Source of the DNA: Paenibacillus peoriae KCTC 3763
Lineage (GTDB): Bacteria; Bacillota; Bacilli; Paenibacillales; Paenibacillaceae
Reading direction: 5' to 3'
Length of the DNA stretch: 64,000 nt
Assembly: GCF_000236805.1 (NCBI RefSeq)
Contig: NZ_AGFX01000011.1
Span: forward strand, 806,001-870,000
The translations under genes and the position numbers were made by a program. Below are positions 16,727-26,949 of the stretch, one piece after another; within the stretch, counting starts at the first letter, position 1; every line of letters begins with the position of its first letter. Under the pieces are notes generated by a model that saw only the letters and a program-made list of their open reading frames with translations, ran no database searches and had not been told where the DNA came from.

Positions 16727-19555
16727 ATGTCCAATTATACACCGATGATTCAGCAATATCTATCTATAAAAGAGCAGGCCAAAGACGCATTTTTGTTTTT
16801 CCGCCTGGGAGATTTTTATGAGATGTTTTTTGACGATGCCATTCTTGCATCCAAAGAGCTGGAAATTACACTTACAGGCCGTGAGGGTGGCACCACGGAA
16901 AAAATTCCGATGTGCGGCGTGCCTTACCATTCGGCGGAAAATTACATACAGCGCCTTATTGAGAAGGGCTATAAGGTAGCCATCTGTGAACAAATGGAGG
17001 AAGCCTCAGCTACGAAGGGGATGGTGCGGCGTGATATTGTCCGCGTTGTGACTCCGGGTACGGTCATGGAAGGCAAGGTGCTGGGCGACAAGTCCAACAA
17101 CTACATGGTCTGTGTTACAGAGACGGACGGAATGCTGGCATTGGCGGCGTGCGACTTGTCGACAGGTGAGCTGTATGTGACCTCGGTACCGGATTCGAAA
17201 GAATGGCTGCTGGATGAAATTAATATTTATGAGCCATCCGAAATGCTGGGGGACGGTCATCTGCTCGATTTTGTGACATCCCGTCTGTCGCCTGTTGGGC
17301 GGCGTGTTGTCTATACGGCCTGGGACAAGTCCAAGGATGATCTTGTGCGGGATCAATTTGGCGAAGCTGCGTGGGCAAGGCTTACAGAAGAACGCAGACA
17401 GTGCATATCCCGTCTGATTGCTTATTTGAATGAAACGCAAAAAAGATCGCTCGGCCAATTGACCCAAATCTCGGTGTATGAGCCGAATCACTTTATGATT
17501 CTGGACCCGTTTACCCGTCGGAATCTGGAACTGGTAGAGACGGTTCGTGAGCGCTCCAAGAAAGGCTCGCTGCTGTGGCTGCTGGATCGGACAGAGACAT
17601 CGATGGGAGCGCGTCTGCTGCGCCGCTGGATCGACAAGCCGCTGCTGAACAGCCATATGATCGAGGAGCGGCTGGAGGCGGTAGACAAGCTATACCATCA
17701 GTTCATTTTCCGTGAAGATGTGCGTGCTCAGCTCAAAGAGATTTACGATCTGGAACGCCTGGTTGGGCGTATTGCCTTTGGTAGCGCTAATGCACGCGAT
17801 CTGATCGCTCTTAAGCTGTCGCTGGCCCGGGTTCCGGCTTTGCGCGAGCTGTGCGCCGAATCGCCTTCACAGACGCTGAGACGGATTGCGCAAACGCTGG
17901 ATAGCTGTACAGATTTGTGCGCGTTGATCGAGGAAGCAGTGGCAGATGAGCCGCCCATCTCCGTAAGGGACGGGGGGCTCATTAAGGAAGGCTACCATCA
18001 GCGTCTGGATGAACTGCGGGAGGCGAGTGTGAACGGTAAGCGCTGGATCGCCGAGCTGGAGGCCAAGGAACGTGCTGCAACAGGCATACGGTCGCTCAAA
18101 ATCGGATACAACAAAGTGTTTGGTTATTATATCGAGGTGACCAAATCCAATTTGAGCTCATTACCGGAAGGGCGGTATGAACGCAAACAGACGCTGGCGA
18201 ATGCGGAACGGTATATTACACCAGAGTTGAAGGAAAAGGAATCCTTGATTTTGGAAGCCGAAGATAAAATGGTCGATCTGGAGTACACGCTTTTCTCCGA
18301 GCTTCGCAGTAAGCTGAACGTGGAAATTCCCCGTCTGCAAAAGCTGGCAGAGCAGGTGGCTGAAATTGACGTATATCAGTCCATGGCATCCGTGAGCGCG
18401 GAGCGCGGCTTTGTGAAGCCTGAACTGACAACGGGGTACGATTTTGTGATTGAGCAGGGACGGCATCCCGTTGTGGAGGCTGTAATGAAGGATGGCAGTT
18501 TTATCGCCAATGGCACCGCATTGGAGGAAGCGGATGCGCATATTTTACTGATCACCGGTCCAAATATGGCTGGTAAAAGTACGTATATGCGTCAGGTCGC
18601 ACTCATTGCCATTATGGCGCAAATAGGTTGCTTCGTCCCGGCTGCACGTGCTAAAGTACCGATGCTGGACCGCATTTTTACACGTATTGGCGCAGCGGAT
18701 GATCTCATCGGCGGGCAGAGTACGTTTATGGTGGAAATGGCTGATATCCAAGTGATGACGGACAAGGCAACGCCACGAAGCCTGATCATTATCGATGAAC
18801 TGGGACGCGGTACGTCCACAAGTGAGGGGATGGCAATTGCACAGGCGGTTATCGAATTTGTCCATGATATAATCGGCTGTAAAGCGCTGGTGTCTACGCA
18901 TTTCCATGAGCTGGCTCATTTGGAGCAAAGTCTGCCTTCGCTGCGGAACTACTCGATGGCGGTACAAGAAAGCGGCGACAAGGTGAACTTCCTGCGTAAA
19001 CTCATACAGGGAGCAGCTAGCAGCAGCTATGGTATTTATTGTGCCCGGCTGGCAGGTTTGCCAAGTAACATTATTGAGCGTGCAAATGGGCTATTACATG
19101 GCTTTGAACAAGCGGCAGCCCAAGTAACGGCAGGCACTGAGACCGTAGCAGGAGCGACGGAAGAAACAGCTCATCGTACACGCTCAGGGACAGGGGCGGT
19201 TTCTTCTATGAACAGGGAGAACCGGGACAATTCAGCCCAGACGTTGCGAGAACAGGGAGCAGTTGCCTCACAAGCCCAGTTTTTATCGCAGCAAGCCACC
19301 CTTGTAAAAGAGGAAACTGTGCAGGCTGGGGAAGATTCCAGCGGGTTAGAGCAGGGAGCAACCGGAGTGGTACAACTGTCTATTTTCGGAGAGCAGGAGC
19401 TTGCTCCCGTTAAGTCGCAGTCAGAGACGGCTGAGGCTAATCCGGTTATACGTCAAATTTTGCGCAAGGTGAAAAATGCGGATGTCATGAACATGACTCC
19501 CTTGCAGGCGATGCAGCTGTTAAATGAATTAAAAAACAAGGCCAACGGCCTGTAG
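16727..19555 (+). CDS. mutS: DNA mismatch repair protein MutS
   Basis: Recognises mismatches and small loops and recruits MutL. The 942-residue protein shows the mismatch-binding N-terminus (KDAFLFFRLGDFYEMF, with the F-x-E motif), Walker A GPNMAGKST (about residues 612-620), IIIDELGRGTST and a THFHEL segment. It is longer than the usual ~860. The extra length is a Gln/Glu/Thr/Ala-rich linker at about residues 800-905, just before the conserved C-terminal helices (IRQILRKVKNADVMNMTPLQ). It is transcribed with mutL 68 nt downstream. Confidence 0.98.
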   Translation: MSNYTPMIQQYLSIKEQAKDAFLFFRLGDFYEMFFDDAILASKELEITLTGREGGTTEKIPMCGVPYHSAENYIQRLIEKGYKVAICEQMEEASATKGMVRRDIVRVVTPGTVMEGKVLGDKSNNYMVCVTETDGMLALAACDLSTGELYVTSVPDSKEWLLDEINIYEPSEMLGDGHLLDFVTSRLSPVGRRVVYTAWDKSKDDLVRDQFGEAAWARLTEERRQCISRLIAYLNETQKRSLGQLTQISVYEPNHFMILDPFTRRNLELVETVRERSKKGSLLWLLDRTETSMGARLLRRWIDKPLLNSHMIEERLEAVDKLYHQFIFREDVRAQLKEIYDLERLVGRIAFGSANARDLIALKLSLARVPALRELCAESPSQTLRRIAQTLDSCTDLCALIEEAVADEPPISVRDGGLIKEGYHQRLDELREASVNGKRWIAELEAKERAATGIRSLKIGYNKVFGYYIEVTKSNLSSLPEGRYERKQTLANAERYITPELKEKESLILEAEDKMVDLEYTLFSELRSKLNVEIPRLQKLAEQVAEIDVYQSMASVSAERGFVKPELTTGYDFVIEQGRHPVVEAVMKDGSFIANGTALEEADAHILLITGPNMAGKSTYMRQVALIAIMAQIGCFVPAARAKVPMLDRIFTRIGAADDLIGGQSTFMVEMADIQVMTDKATPRSLIIIDELGRGTSTSEGMAIAQAVIEFVHDIIGCKALVSTHFHELAHLEQSLPSLRNYSMAVQESGDKVNFLRKLIQGAASSSYGIYCARLAGLPSNIIERANGLLHGFEQAAAQVTAGTETVAGATEETAHRTRSGTGAVSSMNRENRDNSAQTLREQGAVASQAQFLSQQATLVKEETVQAGEDSSGLEQGATGVVQLSIFGEQELAPVKSQSETAEANPVIRQILRKVKNADVMNMTPLQAMQLLNELKNKANGL

Positions 19556-19623
19556 TACAAATAAATGACATGATTTATTTCTTGTTTTTCATCACACTTT
19601 GAGGTCAGGAGGAGGTTCAAAGG

Positions 19624-21843
19624 ATGTCTAAAATTCGGGTGCTGGATGAGCATATTGCGAACCAGATTGCTGCCGGCGAGGTCGTGGAACGTCCGTCCTC
19701 CGTCGTGAAGGAACTGGTGGAAAATGCGATTGATGCGGGCGGTACGCGTGTGGACGTATCTGTTGAAGAAGGCGGGCTGCAAAGTATCCGGGTTACGGAT
19801 AACGGCAGCGGCATTGAGCCTGAGGACGTGGAAACGGCCTTCTATCGCCATGCGACCAGTAAAATCGGACATGGTCGCGATCTGTTCCAGATTACGAGTC
19901 TGGGCTTTCGGGGTGAGGCTCTTCCAAGTATCGCCGCTGTATCGAAAGTGGAGCTGCTTACAGCAGCTGGAGATGACGGACGTGCGCGTAAATTGATCAT
20001 TGAGGGCGGTAAGCTGATGCTTCACGAGGATGCGGCCGCCCGGCAAGGCACGGATTTTACCGTTCGGGAGCTGTTTTATAATACGCCAGCACGGCTGAAA
20101 TATATGAAAACGATCCAGACGGAGCTGGGGCACATTTCGGATGTGCTGTACCGGATGGCGCTTTCACACCCGGAAGTTGCCTTTACCTTGCGGCATAACG
20201 GCAATACATTGCTGCAAACGCTGGGCAATGGTGATTTGCTGCAGGTGATTGCCGCGATTTATGGAACTTCTGCGGCGAAGTCCATGCTGCCGCTGGAAGG
20301 AGAGAGCCTCGATTACCGCATTAGCGGCTTTGTCAGTCGACCGGAGTGGACCAGATCGAATCGGAATGCGATTTCAACCGTAGTGAATGGTCGCTTTGTG
20401 CGCAGCTACGGGCTCAATCAGGCGCTGCTTAAGGCATATCATACGTTGCTGCCGATCAATCGTTTTCCGCTGGCAGTGATCCAGTTGGAGATGCATCCTT
20501 CATTGGTGGATGTTAACGTTCATCCCGCCAAGCTGGAAGTGAGATTTAGCAAGGAAGCCGAACTGTTTCAGTTGGTTGAGGATTCGATAAAAGCTGTTTT
20601 GGGGCAGCAGGTGCTGATTCCGAAGGCCGTCAAGCGCGAAATCGGCGGCAAGGATAGTGGCTCGTTCGTACAGGAGCAGTTCCACTTCTCAAAGGGACAT
20701 GGTACTGGACATGTTACTGGATATGGTACGGGAAATAATGCAGAAGATGCTGCTTCTTCCGGCGAGGAACGGGGGCAGGCAGAGCCGCTTTCAGGGGCCT
20801 CGCTAAAGGAACAGGACCCGCGCCAGTCCATTCGCGGGAATGACGAGAACCGTAGGGTTAGCCCGGAGCGTGAGCAACGTCCGCACAGGGAGGGCGTTCC
20901 TGCTATTGATCGGGCAAGCGCCCTTATGGGGACTAGTGTCAGCGATGAGGAGCTGAATGCAGATTTTGTGGGTGAAAACAATGGAAGCGGGAATATCAGT
21001 GCCATGCCGCTACCTGATGGGACTGCTGTGCATTCGCCTGGTGGACAAAAGCTGCAAGGGAATGAAGCTGTAGTGGACACAACTTCCGTTTACAGCGGGG
21101 CTGTTCAGGAAACGGCCGCTTCTGCCACTTATCGCTCTTCTGTGACTCCGAGTGCAGGAAATGTTGCGGACTCGCGCTATTTCGCTGGCGAGAAGCCGCG
21201 TCAGCCACGTCTGAATGCCGAGCAGCTGGCAGCGGTATCTGGTGAAGCTCCCGAGCTGCCCGCTTTTCCTGAATTGAATTTGATCGGTCAGCATCACGGA
21301 ACTTATCTGATTGCGCAGAACGATCAGGGCTTGTATTTAATTGATCAGCATGCTGCGCATGAGCGGGTCAATTACGAATTTTATTATGAAAAATTCGGCA
21401 ATCCCGAGTCAGTATCGCAGGAGCTACTCCTGCCGATTACACTGGATTTTACGCCTTCCGAGACAGAAAAGCTGAAAACGAGGCTACACTGGTTTGAACA
21501 GGCGGGAGTGTATTTGGAGCATTTTGGTGGTCAAACCTTCCGTGTCAGCTCTTATCCATATTGGCTTCCCAAAGGGGAAGAAGCGGATGTCATTGAGGAA
21601 ATGGCCGGATGGGTACTGGAGGAAAAAGCCATTGATCTTGCCAAGCTGCGCGAGGCAGCCTCGATTATGTGCTCCTGTAGAGCTTCGATTAAAGCCAATC
21701 AGAAGCTGACCGATCGACAGGCTGTCGTCCTGCTAGAGCGTTTGGCAGCGTGCAAACAACCGTACACTTGCCCCCATGGGCGTCCTATCGTCGTTTCCTT
21801 TTCCACTTATGATTTGGAGAAGTTGTTTAAAAGAGTAATGTAA
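19624..21843 (+). CDS. mutL: DNA mismatch repair endonuclease MutL
   Basis: The N-terminal GHKL ATPase motifs are intact (ENAIDAG, DNGSGI, GFRGEAL). The C-terminal domain keeps the nicking-endonuclease motif DQHAAHERVNYE (about residues 575-586), plus MCSCRAS and CPHGRP, so this is the endonuclease type of organisms lacking MutH. The ~200-residue linker (about 340-540) is low complexity with a GHGTGHVTGYGTG stretch, making the 739-residue protein longer than the ~630 of B. subtilis. AGGAGGAGG precedes the ATG. It follows mutS. Confidence 0.98.
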   Translation: MSKIRVLDEHIANQIAAGEVVERPSSVVKELVENAIDAGGTRVDVSVEEGGLQSIRVTDNGSGIEPEDVETAFYRHATSKIGHGRDLFQITSLGFRGEALPSIAAVSKVELLTAAGDDGRARKLIIEGGKLMLHEDAAARQGTDFTVRELFYNTPARLKYMKTIQTELGHISDVLYRMALSHPEVAFTLRHNGNTLLQTLGNGDLLQVIAAIYGTSAAKSMLPLEGESLDYRISGFVSRPEWTRSNRNAISTVVNGRFVRSYGLNQALLKAYHTLLPINRFPLAVIQLEMHPSLVDVNVHPAKLEVRFSKEAELFQLVEDSIKAVLGQQVLIPKAVKREIGGKDSGSFVQEQFHFSKGHGTGHVTGYGTGNNAEDAASSGEERGQAEPLSGASLKEQDPRQSIRGNDENRRVSPEREQRPHREGVPAIDRASALMGTSVSDEELNADFVGENNGSGNISAMPLPDGTAVHSPGGQKLQGNEAVVDTTSVYSGAVQETAASATYRSSVTPSAGNVADSRYFAGEKPRQPRLNAEQLAAVSGEAPELPAFPELNLIGQHHGTYLIAQNDQGLYLIDQHAAHERVNYEFYYEKFGNPESVSQELLLPITLDFTPSETEKLKTRLHWFEQAGVYLEHFGGQTFRVSSYPYWLPKGEEADVIEEMAGWVLEEKAIDLAKLREAASIMCSCRASIKANQKLTDRQAVVLLERLAACKQPYTCPHGRPIVVSFSTYDLEKLFKRVM

Positions 21844-21855
21844 GGGAGTATAAAT

Positions 21856-22707
21856 ATGTTGCAGGATTGGGAAAACCGTGAAGAAGAAAAGCAGACGAGG
21901 CTTCGTGAGCAGCAAGCTGAATTACTGGTGACGACGGGGGATGCTCCCTCGGCCGAGGTTGTGCAGCGAGCGGAGTTGCTTGCAGCCGAGCTGGGGGTGC
22001 TGTATGCCCCCCGTCGTGGCATATCAGTAGCTAAGCTAATCGCTGCTCATAGAGTCCGTCAGGCTCTGGTGCTGGTGCAGGGCGGAGTGAGGCTGATTGG
22101 CCCGGAACAGCCACCGATGGCTTTTCACCCGAGTATGGGCTTTATTCGTGCCAAGCGGGTATTAAAAGGTGAGCATGATCCGATGTTGACTGCCGCCAGG
22201 CTCGTTCCGGGCGATACCGTGCTGGATTGTACCGCAGGACTCGGAACGGATTCCCTCCTGTTTTCCATTGGAACGGGAAGTTCTGGACAAGTAACGGCTG
22301 TGGAAAGTTCTTTTCCCGTGTATGCGTTAATCAAGGATGGAATGAGGCATTACCGTTCCGGTAACTCCGCGGTGGATGAGGCCTTTTCCAGCATTGATGT
22401 TCGTTTTGGTCACCATCTGGACTTTTTGCGGAGCTTGCCGGATCGCAGTATAGATATTGTTTATTTTGACCCGATGTTCCGCGATCCGTTGCTCGATTCT
22501 AGCGCAATCGGTCCATTGAGAGGGTTGGCTAACCCGGACGCATTAGATGAGGAAAGTATTGTTCAGGCCAAGCGGATTGCACGGAAAACAATTGTATTGA
22601 AGGAAAAACGGGGCAGTGGGGAATTTGCCCGCCTCGGCTTCCGTGTGGAGCAACGGGGCACAACGAAAACAGTGTACGGAGTGATTGATATTGACAGCGG
22701 CATCTAA
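21856..22707 (+). CDS. Class I SAM-dependent methyltransferase (RsmJ-like)
   Basis: The 283-residue protein has the SAM-binding motif LDCTAGLGTDSLLF (about residues 125-138), an acidic motif II in AVESSFPVYALIKDG and a catalytic-like DIVYFDPMF (about 200-208). Together with FHPSMGFIRAKR before motif I, this resembles the RsmJ-type 16S rRNA guanine methyltransferases. It begins 12 nt after mutL, and its end overlaps the likely miaA start by 17 nt, so it is part of the mutS-mutL-miaA transcript. The target base is not proven by sequence. Confidence 0.75.
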   Translation: MLQDWENREEEKQTRLREQQAELLVTTGDAPSAEVVQRAELLAAELGVLYAPRRGISVAKLIAAHRVRQALVLVQGGVRLIGPEQPPMAFHPSMGFIRAKRVLKGEHDPMLTAARLVPGDTVLDCTAGLGTDSLLFSIGTGSSGQVTAVESSFPVYALIKDGMRHYRSGNSAVDEAFSSIDVRFGHHLDFLRSLPDRSIDIVYFDPMFRDPLLDSSAIGPLRGLANPDALDEESIVQAKRIARKTIVLKEKRGSGEFARLGFRVEQRGTTKTVYGVIDIDSGI

Positions 22708-23671
22708 GCCTAAACTACTGGTTCTTGTTGGCCCGACTGCAGTCGGCAAGACGAAACTAAGCATTGAGATGGCACGACAATTTGACGCGGAAATTATTTC
22801 CGGTGATTCCATGCAGGTGTACCGTCATATGGACATTGGAACAGCCAAAATTTCCAAACAGGAAATGGAAGGAATCAAGCACCATTTAATTGATATTCAT
22901 GAGCCTGAATACCCATATTCAGTAGCTGCATTTCAGGAAGATTGCCGTCGCCTCATACCAGATATTCATTCCAGAGGAAAATTGCCGTTTATCGTAGGCG
23001 GAACAGGTTTATATGTGGAATCGGTCTGCTATGAATACCAGTTTTCCGAGGTGGGAGCTGATGAAGCTTTTCGTCAGGAACAGCTTGATTTTGCCGAACA
23101 GTTTGGGGCCGAAGCGCTTCATGCGCGACTGCAGGCGGTTGATCCCGAAAGTGCACTTCGTTTGCATCCCAATGACCGTCGTCGTGTCGTTCGGGCATTG
23201 GAAATTTACCATGTTAGCGGAACGACACTTAGCTCGCAACTGGCCAGTCAAAAGAAGGAGTCTCCCTACCAATTGTGCATCGCAGGTTTGACAATGGATA
23301 GGCAAATGCTTTATAAACGTATTGAAGACCGAATCGACGGGATGCTCGATCAAGGGCTTGTTGCTGAGGTAGCCTCCTTAATGGAACGGGGAGTGCGAAG
23401 CGATGCCATCTCCATGCAAGGTCTAGGCTATAAAGAGATATCCTCCTACCTGCGGGGAGAGGTGTCTTTGGAAGAAGCGGTGATTTGGCTAAAACGGGAT
23501 ACGCGTCATTTTGCGAAGCGACAGCTCTCGTGGTTTCGCCATATGAAGGATATCCAGTGGGTAGATGTCACTGATTTCGGAAATTTTTCTGCTCATGCAG
23601 TCCAAATACACGAAATTATAGCAGGAAAGTTCCGGACAGACCTTGAATATACTTCAAAACAATCCAAATGA
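22691..23671 (+). CDS. miaA: tRNA dimethylallyltransferase MiaA
   Basis: Transfers a dimethylallyl group to A37 of tRNAs reading UNN codons. The ~326-residue protein has the P-loop [11 protein letters not shown] near its N-terminus, the [16 protein letters not shown] motif, and [11 protein letters not shown]. The start is a TTG at 22691 with GGAG 9 nt upstream, inside the end of the methyltransferase gene; a second TTG at 22685 is possible but too close to the GGAG. hfq follows at once, the order found in many bacteria. Confidence 0.97.
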   Translation: MTAASKPKLLVLVGPTAVGKTKLSIEMARQFDAEIISGDSMQVYRHMDIGTAKISKQEMEGIKHHLIDIHEPEYPYSVAAFQEDCRRLIPDIHSRGKLPFIVGGTGLYVESVCYEYQFSEVGADEAFRQEQLDFAEQFGAEALHARLQAVDPESALRLHPNDRRRVVRALEIYHVSGTTLSSQLASQKKESPYQLCIAGLTMDRQMLYKRIEDRIDGMLDQGLVAEVASLMERGVRSDAISMQGLGYKEISSYLRGEVSLEEAVIWLKRDTRHFAKRQLSWFRHMKDIQWVDVTDFGNFSAHAVQIHEIIAGKFRTDLEYTSKQSK

Positions 23672-23691
23672 TTATTGGGGGTACGGCTAAA

Positions 23692-23937
23692 ATGAACAAG
23701 TCTATTAATATCCAAGATACGTTTCTGAATCAATTGCGGAAGGATTCTATACCTGTCACGGTATACCTCATCAATGGATTTCAGGTGCGGGGAACAATTA
23801 AGGCCTTTGACAATTTCACAATTGTTATTGATTCCGATGGGAAGCAACAGCTGATTTACAAGCATGCTATATCCACCTTTACACCGCAACGCAATGTATC
23901 GCTTGTACAGCAACAGGATAATATCGGCGATAACTGA
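23692..23937 (+). CDS. hfq: RNA chaperone Hfq
   Basis: The 81-residue hexameric RNA-binding protein shows the Sm1 motif region ([20 protein letters not shown]) and the Sm2 motif YKHAIST (about residues 56-62). The ATG at 23692 follows TTGGGGG at a normal distance; an upstream in-frame ATG at 23668 overlapping miaA is unlikely. It binds small RNAs and mRNA. It ends its transcript at a hairpin near 24.03 kb. Confidence 0.98.
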   Translation: MNKSINIQDTFLNQLRKDSIPVTVYLINGFQVRGTIKAFDNFTIVIDSDGKQQLIYKHAISTFTPQRNVSLVQQQDNIGDN

Positions 23938-24013
23938 TTAGGGGCTTGACGGTCGCCAGGTTGCTGAAACTTTTCGAGCGTCCGTCTCGTCTAACTGTAT
24001 AGGAATGTGACCG

Positions 24014-24042
24014 GGAGCAACCTCAACAGGGTTGTTCTTTTC
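24014..24042 (+). terminator. Terminator after hfq
   Basis: GAGCAACC (24015-24022) pairs with GGTTGTTC (24030-24037), followed by TTTTC. The hairpin is short but well formed. Confidence 0.65.
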
Positions 24043-24122
24043 ATTCCGTTTTGATTTCATGCTACCGAAAGCAAGGTACATGTTCGGCAACATATGATTA
24101 TTCGCGAAAGGGAGTCAGGGGA

Positions 24123-26783
24123 ATGCCAAACGATTCATTGTCCAGATCCGGCAATCGCAATAGAAACACACCTAAAGAGAAGCCGAAGGACAAGAAAAAG
24201 AAAATTACAGGTAAGCGAATTGGATGGACGCTGTTTATTACGGCAGCGTTAGCCATATTTTGCGCACTTGCCGGATACTTGTTCGTCATGGTCAATGGTG
24301 AGCAGATTTACAAAGCCAACAAGGATAAAATTAACGTGAATGGGACATCGAAGGTTTATGACCGCAACGGTGTGCTTATGGGTGAGCTGTCTGTGCAAAA
24401 AAGCGATCCTGTCAAAAGTGAAGAAATTCCGGATTTACTTAAAAAAGCTTTTGTAGCAACGGAGGATAAACGATTTTACGAGCATCAGGGTGTCGATATT
24501 TGGTCCATTGGGCGGGCGGCTGTTAAGGATATCGTAGCCCGTTCAGCAGTGGAGGGCGGCAGTACGCTGACCCAGCAGTTGGCCAAAAACCTGTTTTTGT
24601 CGCGTGACAAAACCTTTTTCCGTAAAGCGACCGAGGTATCGATTGCCATGGCTTTGGAGCGGAATTTGACAAAAGATGAGATTATCACACTATATCTAAA
24701 CCGGATTTGGTTTGGACGTTCGTATTCGGGTATCAAAGCTGCATCGGAAGGTTATTTTGGGCAATCGAATTTAAAAGACTTAAAGTTGTGGCAGATTGCT
24801 ACACTGGCAGCCATTCCAAAAGGGCCTTCCAAATACAATCCGATCAGTAACCCGGAAGACTCGAAGGCCCGGCGTGCGGTGGTTCTTCAGCTGATGTTCG
24901 AGCAGGGGATGATTGGCAAGCAGGAGATGGAAGAAGCCAAAGCAGTAAATTACGATTACAAGCAGCCGGAAAAAGTGCAGAAGTATCAGAATTTTATGGA
25001 GTATGTGATGAATGAGGCAGAGGATGCCTTGCCAGGAGTCAGCGGGAATGATCTGATCATTGGCGGTTATCAAATTCATACGACCATGGATGCTCAAGCC
25101 CAAAATGCGCTGGATCAGGCGATGGCAGATGATGCTATGTTCGAAAAAAGCCCGGACGATCAGCCTGTTCAAGCCTCTATGGTTATTGTTAACAACCAAA
25201 CGGGCGGAATAGCCGCAATGGCACCCGGACGGGATTACAAGAGGGGAACCTTTAACCGTGCAACACAAAGCCGCAGACAGCCAGGCTCGGCCTTTAAACC
25301 TATTGCGGCGTATGCGCCGGCTCTCGAATCCGGCAAATTTACGATGGATACCCCTTTAAGTAACGAACGGCAGAGCTTTAACGGGTACAGCCCGAAAAAC
25401 TTGCATGGTTACTCTTCAACCATCAGTATGACTGATGCCATTACAAAGTCTGAAAATATCCCGCCAGTATGGTTGCTGAACCAAATCGGCGTGGAAAAAG
25501 GGGTTCAATTTGCGGAAAGCCTGGGCATTCCGATGGATAAGAATGATCACTCGCTTGCTATCGCATTGGGTGGATTAAGCAAAGGGACAAATACTCTTGA
25601 AATGGCACAGGCGTATAGCGCTTTTGCCAATAAGGGACAATTCCAAAAGGCTTATTCCATTAAGCAAATTAATAATAGTGATGATCAAGTGATTTATACT
25701 CATGAAGAGCAATCTAAGCCTGTAATGAGTGAGAAAACAGCTTATGAAATGACACAGATGATGCAAAATGTAGTCAATAGCGGCACAGGCCGCAAAGCGC
25801 GTATTGACTGGCCTGTAGCCGGTAAGACGGGTACGACACAAAGTGGAATCAGCGGCAACAGCGGCAACCGGGACATCTGGTTTGTCGGTTACACGCCAGA
25901 GTATACCGGAGCCGTATGGATGGGATATGACAAGCCTGACGGCAAGCATATGCTGAGGAACTACAGCGGACAGTCTGCAGCCTTTTTCGGCAGGGTCATG
26001 GGCGATGCGCTCAAGGGACATCCGGTTACGCAATTCTCCCAGCCGAAGGGATATGAGCCGCCGGCGGTTGAGAAACCGGTTGAGACTGTTCAGGTTACTG
26101 CTCCAAGCGGTTTGAACGGATCTTATAGTCAGGATACACAAATTGTATCTCTATCCTGGAATGCATCGGCGGGTGATAATGTACAATATCGTGTGTATCG
26201 CAAAGGGTCTTCCGATGCAGACTTTACGCCGATTATGGAGGCAATGAAGGGCACAAGCGGTGAAGATACGTCTCCGGTGGCAGGAAATACGTATGAATAT
26301 TATGTAGTCGCTTATGGACCGGATGGTAAGGAATCCGAACGTTCCAATACGATTGGTGTGGAAGTTCCAGCAGACACCACTCCGGTGAACCCACAACCGG
26401 GAACTGATCCGAATCAGGGCGGAACCTTACCGGACAACGGTGGAGTTACAGATGGCCAAAACGGTACGGACCAGGGAAATACAGTTCCTAGTGGCACCGA
26501 TAACGGCACTGGTACGGATCAAGTTCCGATGACTCCTGGGGACACCAGTGGAACTGGCACTGGGGGTACAGGCAACAACAATGGAAGCACCGGTAACGGA
26601 AGTGATACGAACCAAGGGAATGGTCAGACAACTATACCGGATACAGGGACTGTCAATAGTGAGACAACGGTGAATCCGAATGATATCAGTACATCCACTA
26701 CAGGAACCCCGGCGGATGGAGGTCAGGAGAACAATTCCAACGGCCATTCGAACCCCAATCGTGGACCCCGCAACCGGAATTAG
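24123..26783 (+). CDS. Class A penicillin-binding protein (PBP1A family) with FN3 domain and Gly/Asn/Thr-rich tail
   Basis: A bifunctional cell-wall synthase. A basic cytoplasmic N-terminus is followed by a transmembrane helix (about residues 38-62). The GT51 glycosyltransferase domain follows (EDKRFYEHQG, GGSTLTQQLAKN). The transpeptidase has its active-site S-x-x-K (PGSAFKP, about 386-392), S-x-N (SEN, about 443) and KTG (about 566). A fibronectin type III domain lies at about 660-750. A ~135-residue low-complexity Gly/Thr/Asn/Pro tail ends the 886-residue protein. AAGGGAG precedes the ATG at 24123. Confidence 0.96.
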   Translation: MPNDSLSRSGNRNRNTPKEKPKDKKKKITGKRIGWTLFITAALAIFCALAGYLFVMVNGEQIYKANKDKINVNGTSKVYDRNGVLMGELSVQKSDPVKSEEIPDLLKKAFVATEDKRFYEHQGVDIWSIGRAAVKDIVARSAVEGGSTLTQQLAKNLFLSRDKTFFRKATEVSIAMALERNLTKDEIITLYLNRIWFGRSYSGIKAASEGYFGQSNLKDLKLWQIATLAAIPKGPSKYNPISNPEDSKARRAVVLQLMFEQGMIGKQEMEEAKAVNYDYKQPEKVQKYQNFMEYVMNEAEDALPGVSGNDLIIGGYQIHTTMDAQAQNALDQAMADDAMFEKSPDDQPVQASMVIVNNQTGGIAAMAPGRDYKRGTFNRATQSRRQPGSAFKPIAAYAPALESGKFTMDTPLSNERQSFNGYSPKNLHGYSSTISMTDAITKSENIPPVWLLNQIGVEKGVQFAESLGIPMDKNDHSLAIALGGLSKGTNTLEMAQAYSAFANKGQFQKAYSIKQINNSDDQVIYTHEEQSKPVMSEKTAYEMTQMMQNVVNSGTGRKARIDWPVAGKTGTTQSGISGNSGNRDIWFVGYTPEYTGAVWMGYDKPDGKHMLRNYSGQSAAFFGRVMGDALKGHPVTQFSQPKGYEPPAVEKPVETVQVTAPSGLNGSYSQDTQIVSLSWNASAGDNVQYRVYRKGSSDADFTPIMEAMKGTSGEDTSPVAGNTYEYYVVAYGPDGKESERSNTIGVEVPADTTPVNPQPGTDPNQGGTLPDNGGVTDGQNGTDQGNTVPSGTDNGTGTDQVPMTPGDTSGTGTGGTGNNNGSTGNGSDTNQGNGQTTIPDTGTVNSETTVNPNDISTSTTGTPADGGQENNSNGHSNPNRGPRNRN

Positions 26784-26822
26784 TAAGCTTCGCTTTATGC
26801 AAATTGGCTTGTTTTTAACCTT

Positions 26823-26867
26823 AAGGTATTTTCAGACCGTTTTTACGGTCTGAGAATACCTTTTTTT
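26823..26867 (+). terminator. Strong terminator after the PBP gene
   Basis: AAGGTATTTTCAGACCG (26823-26839) pairs with CGGTCTGAGAATACCTT with one mismatch and a 6-nt loop, then a run of T. Confidence 0.95.
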
Positions 26868-26949
26868 GTTGTAGCTTGGGGTATCTTTTTTGAGTGTACA
26901 GTTTAAATATGGTAAGCTGGGTTTACCAATGTTGGAGAGGAACATCATT

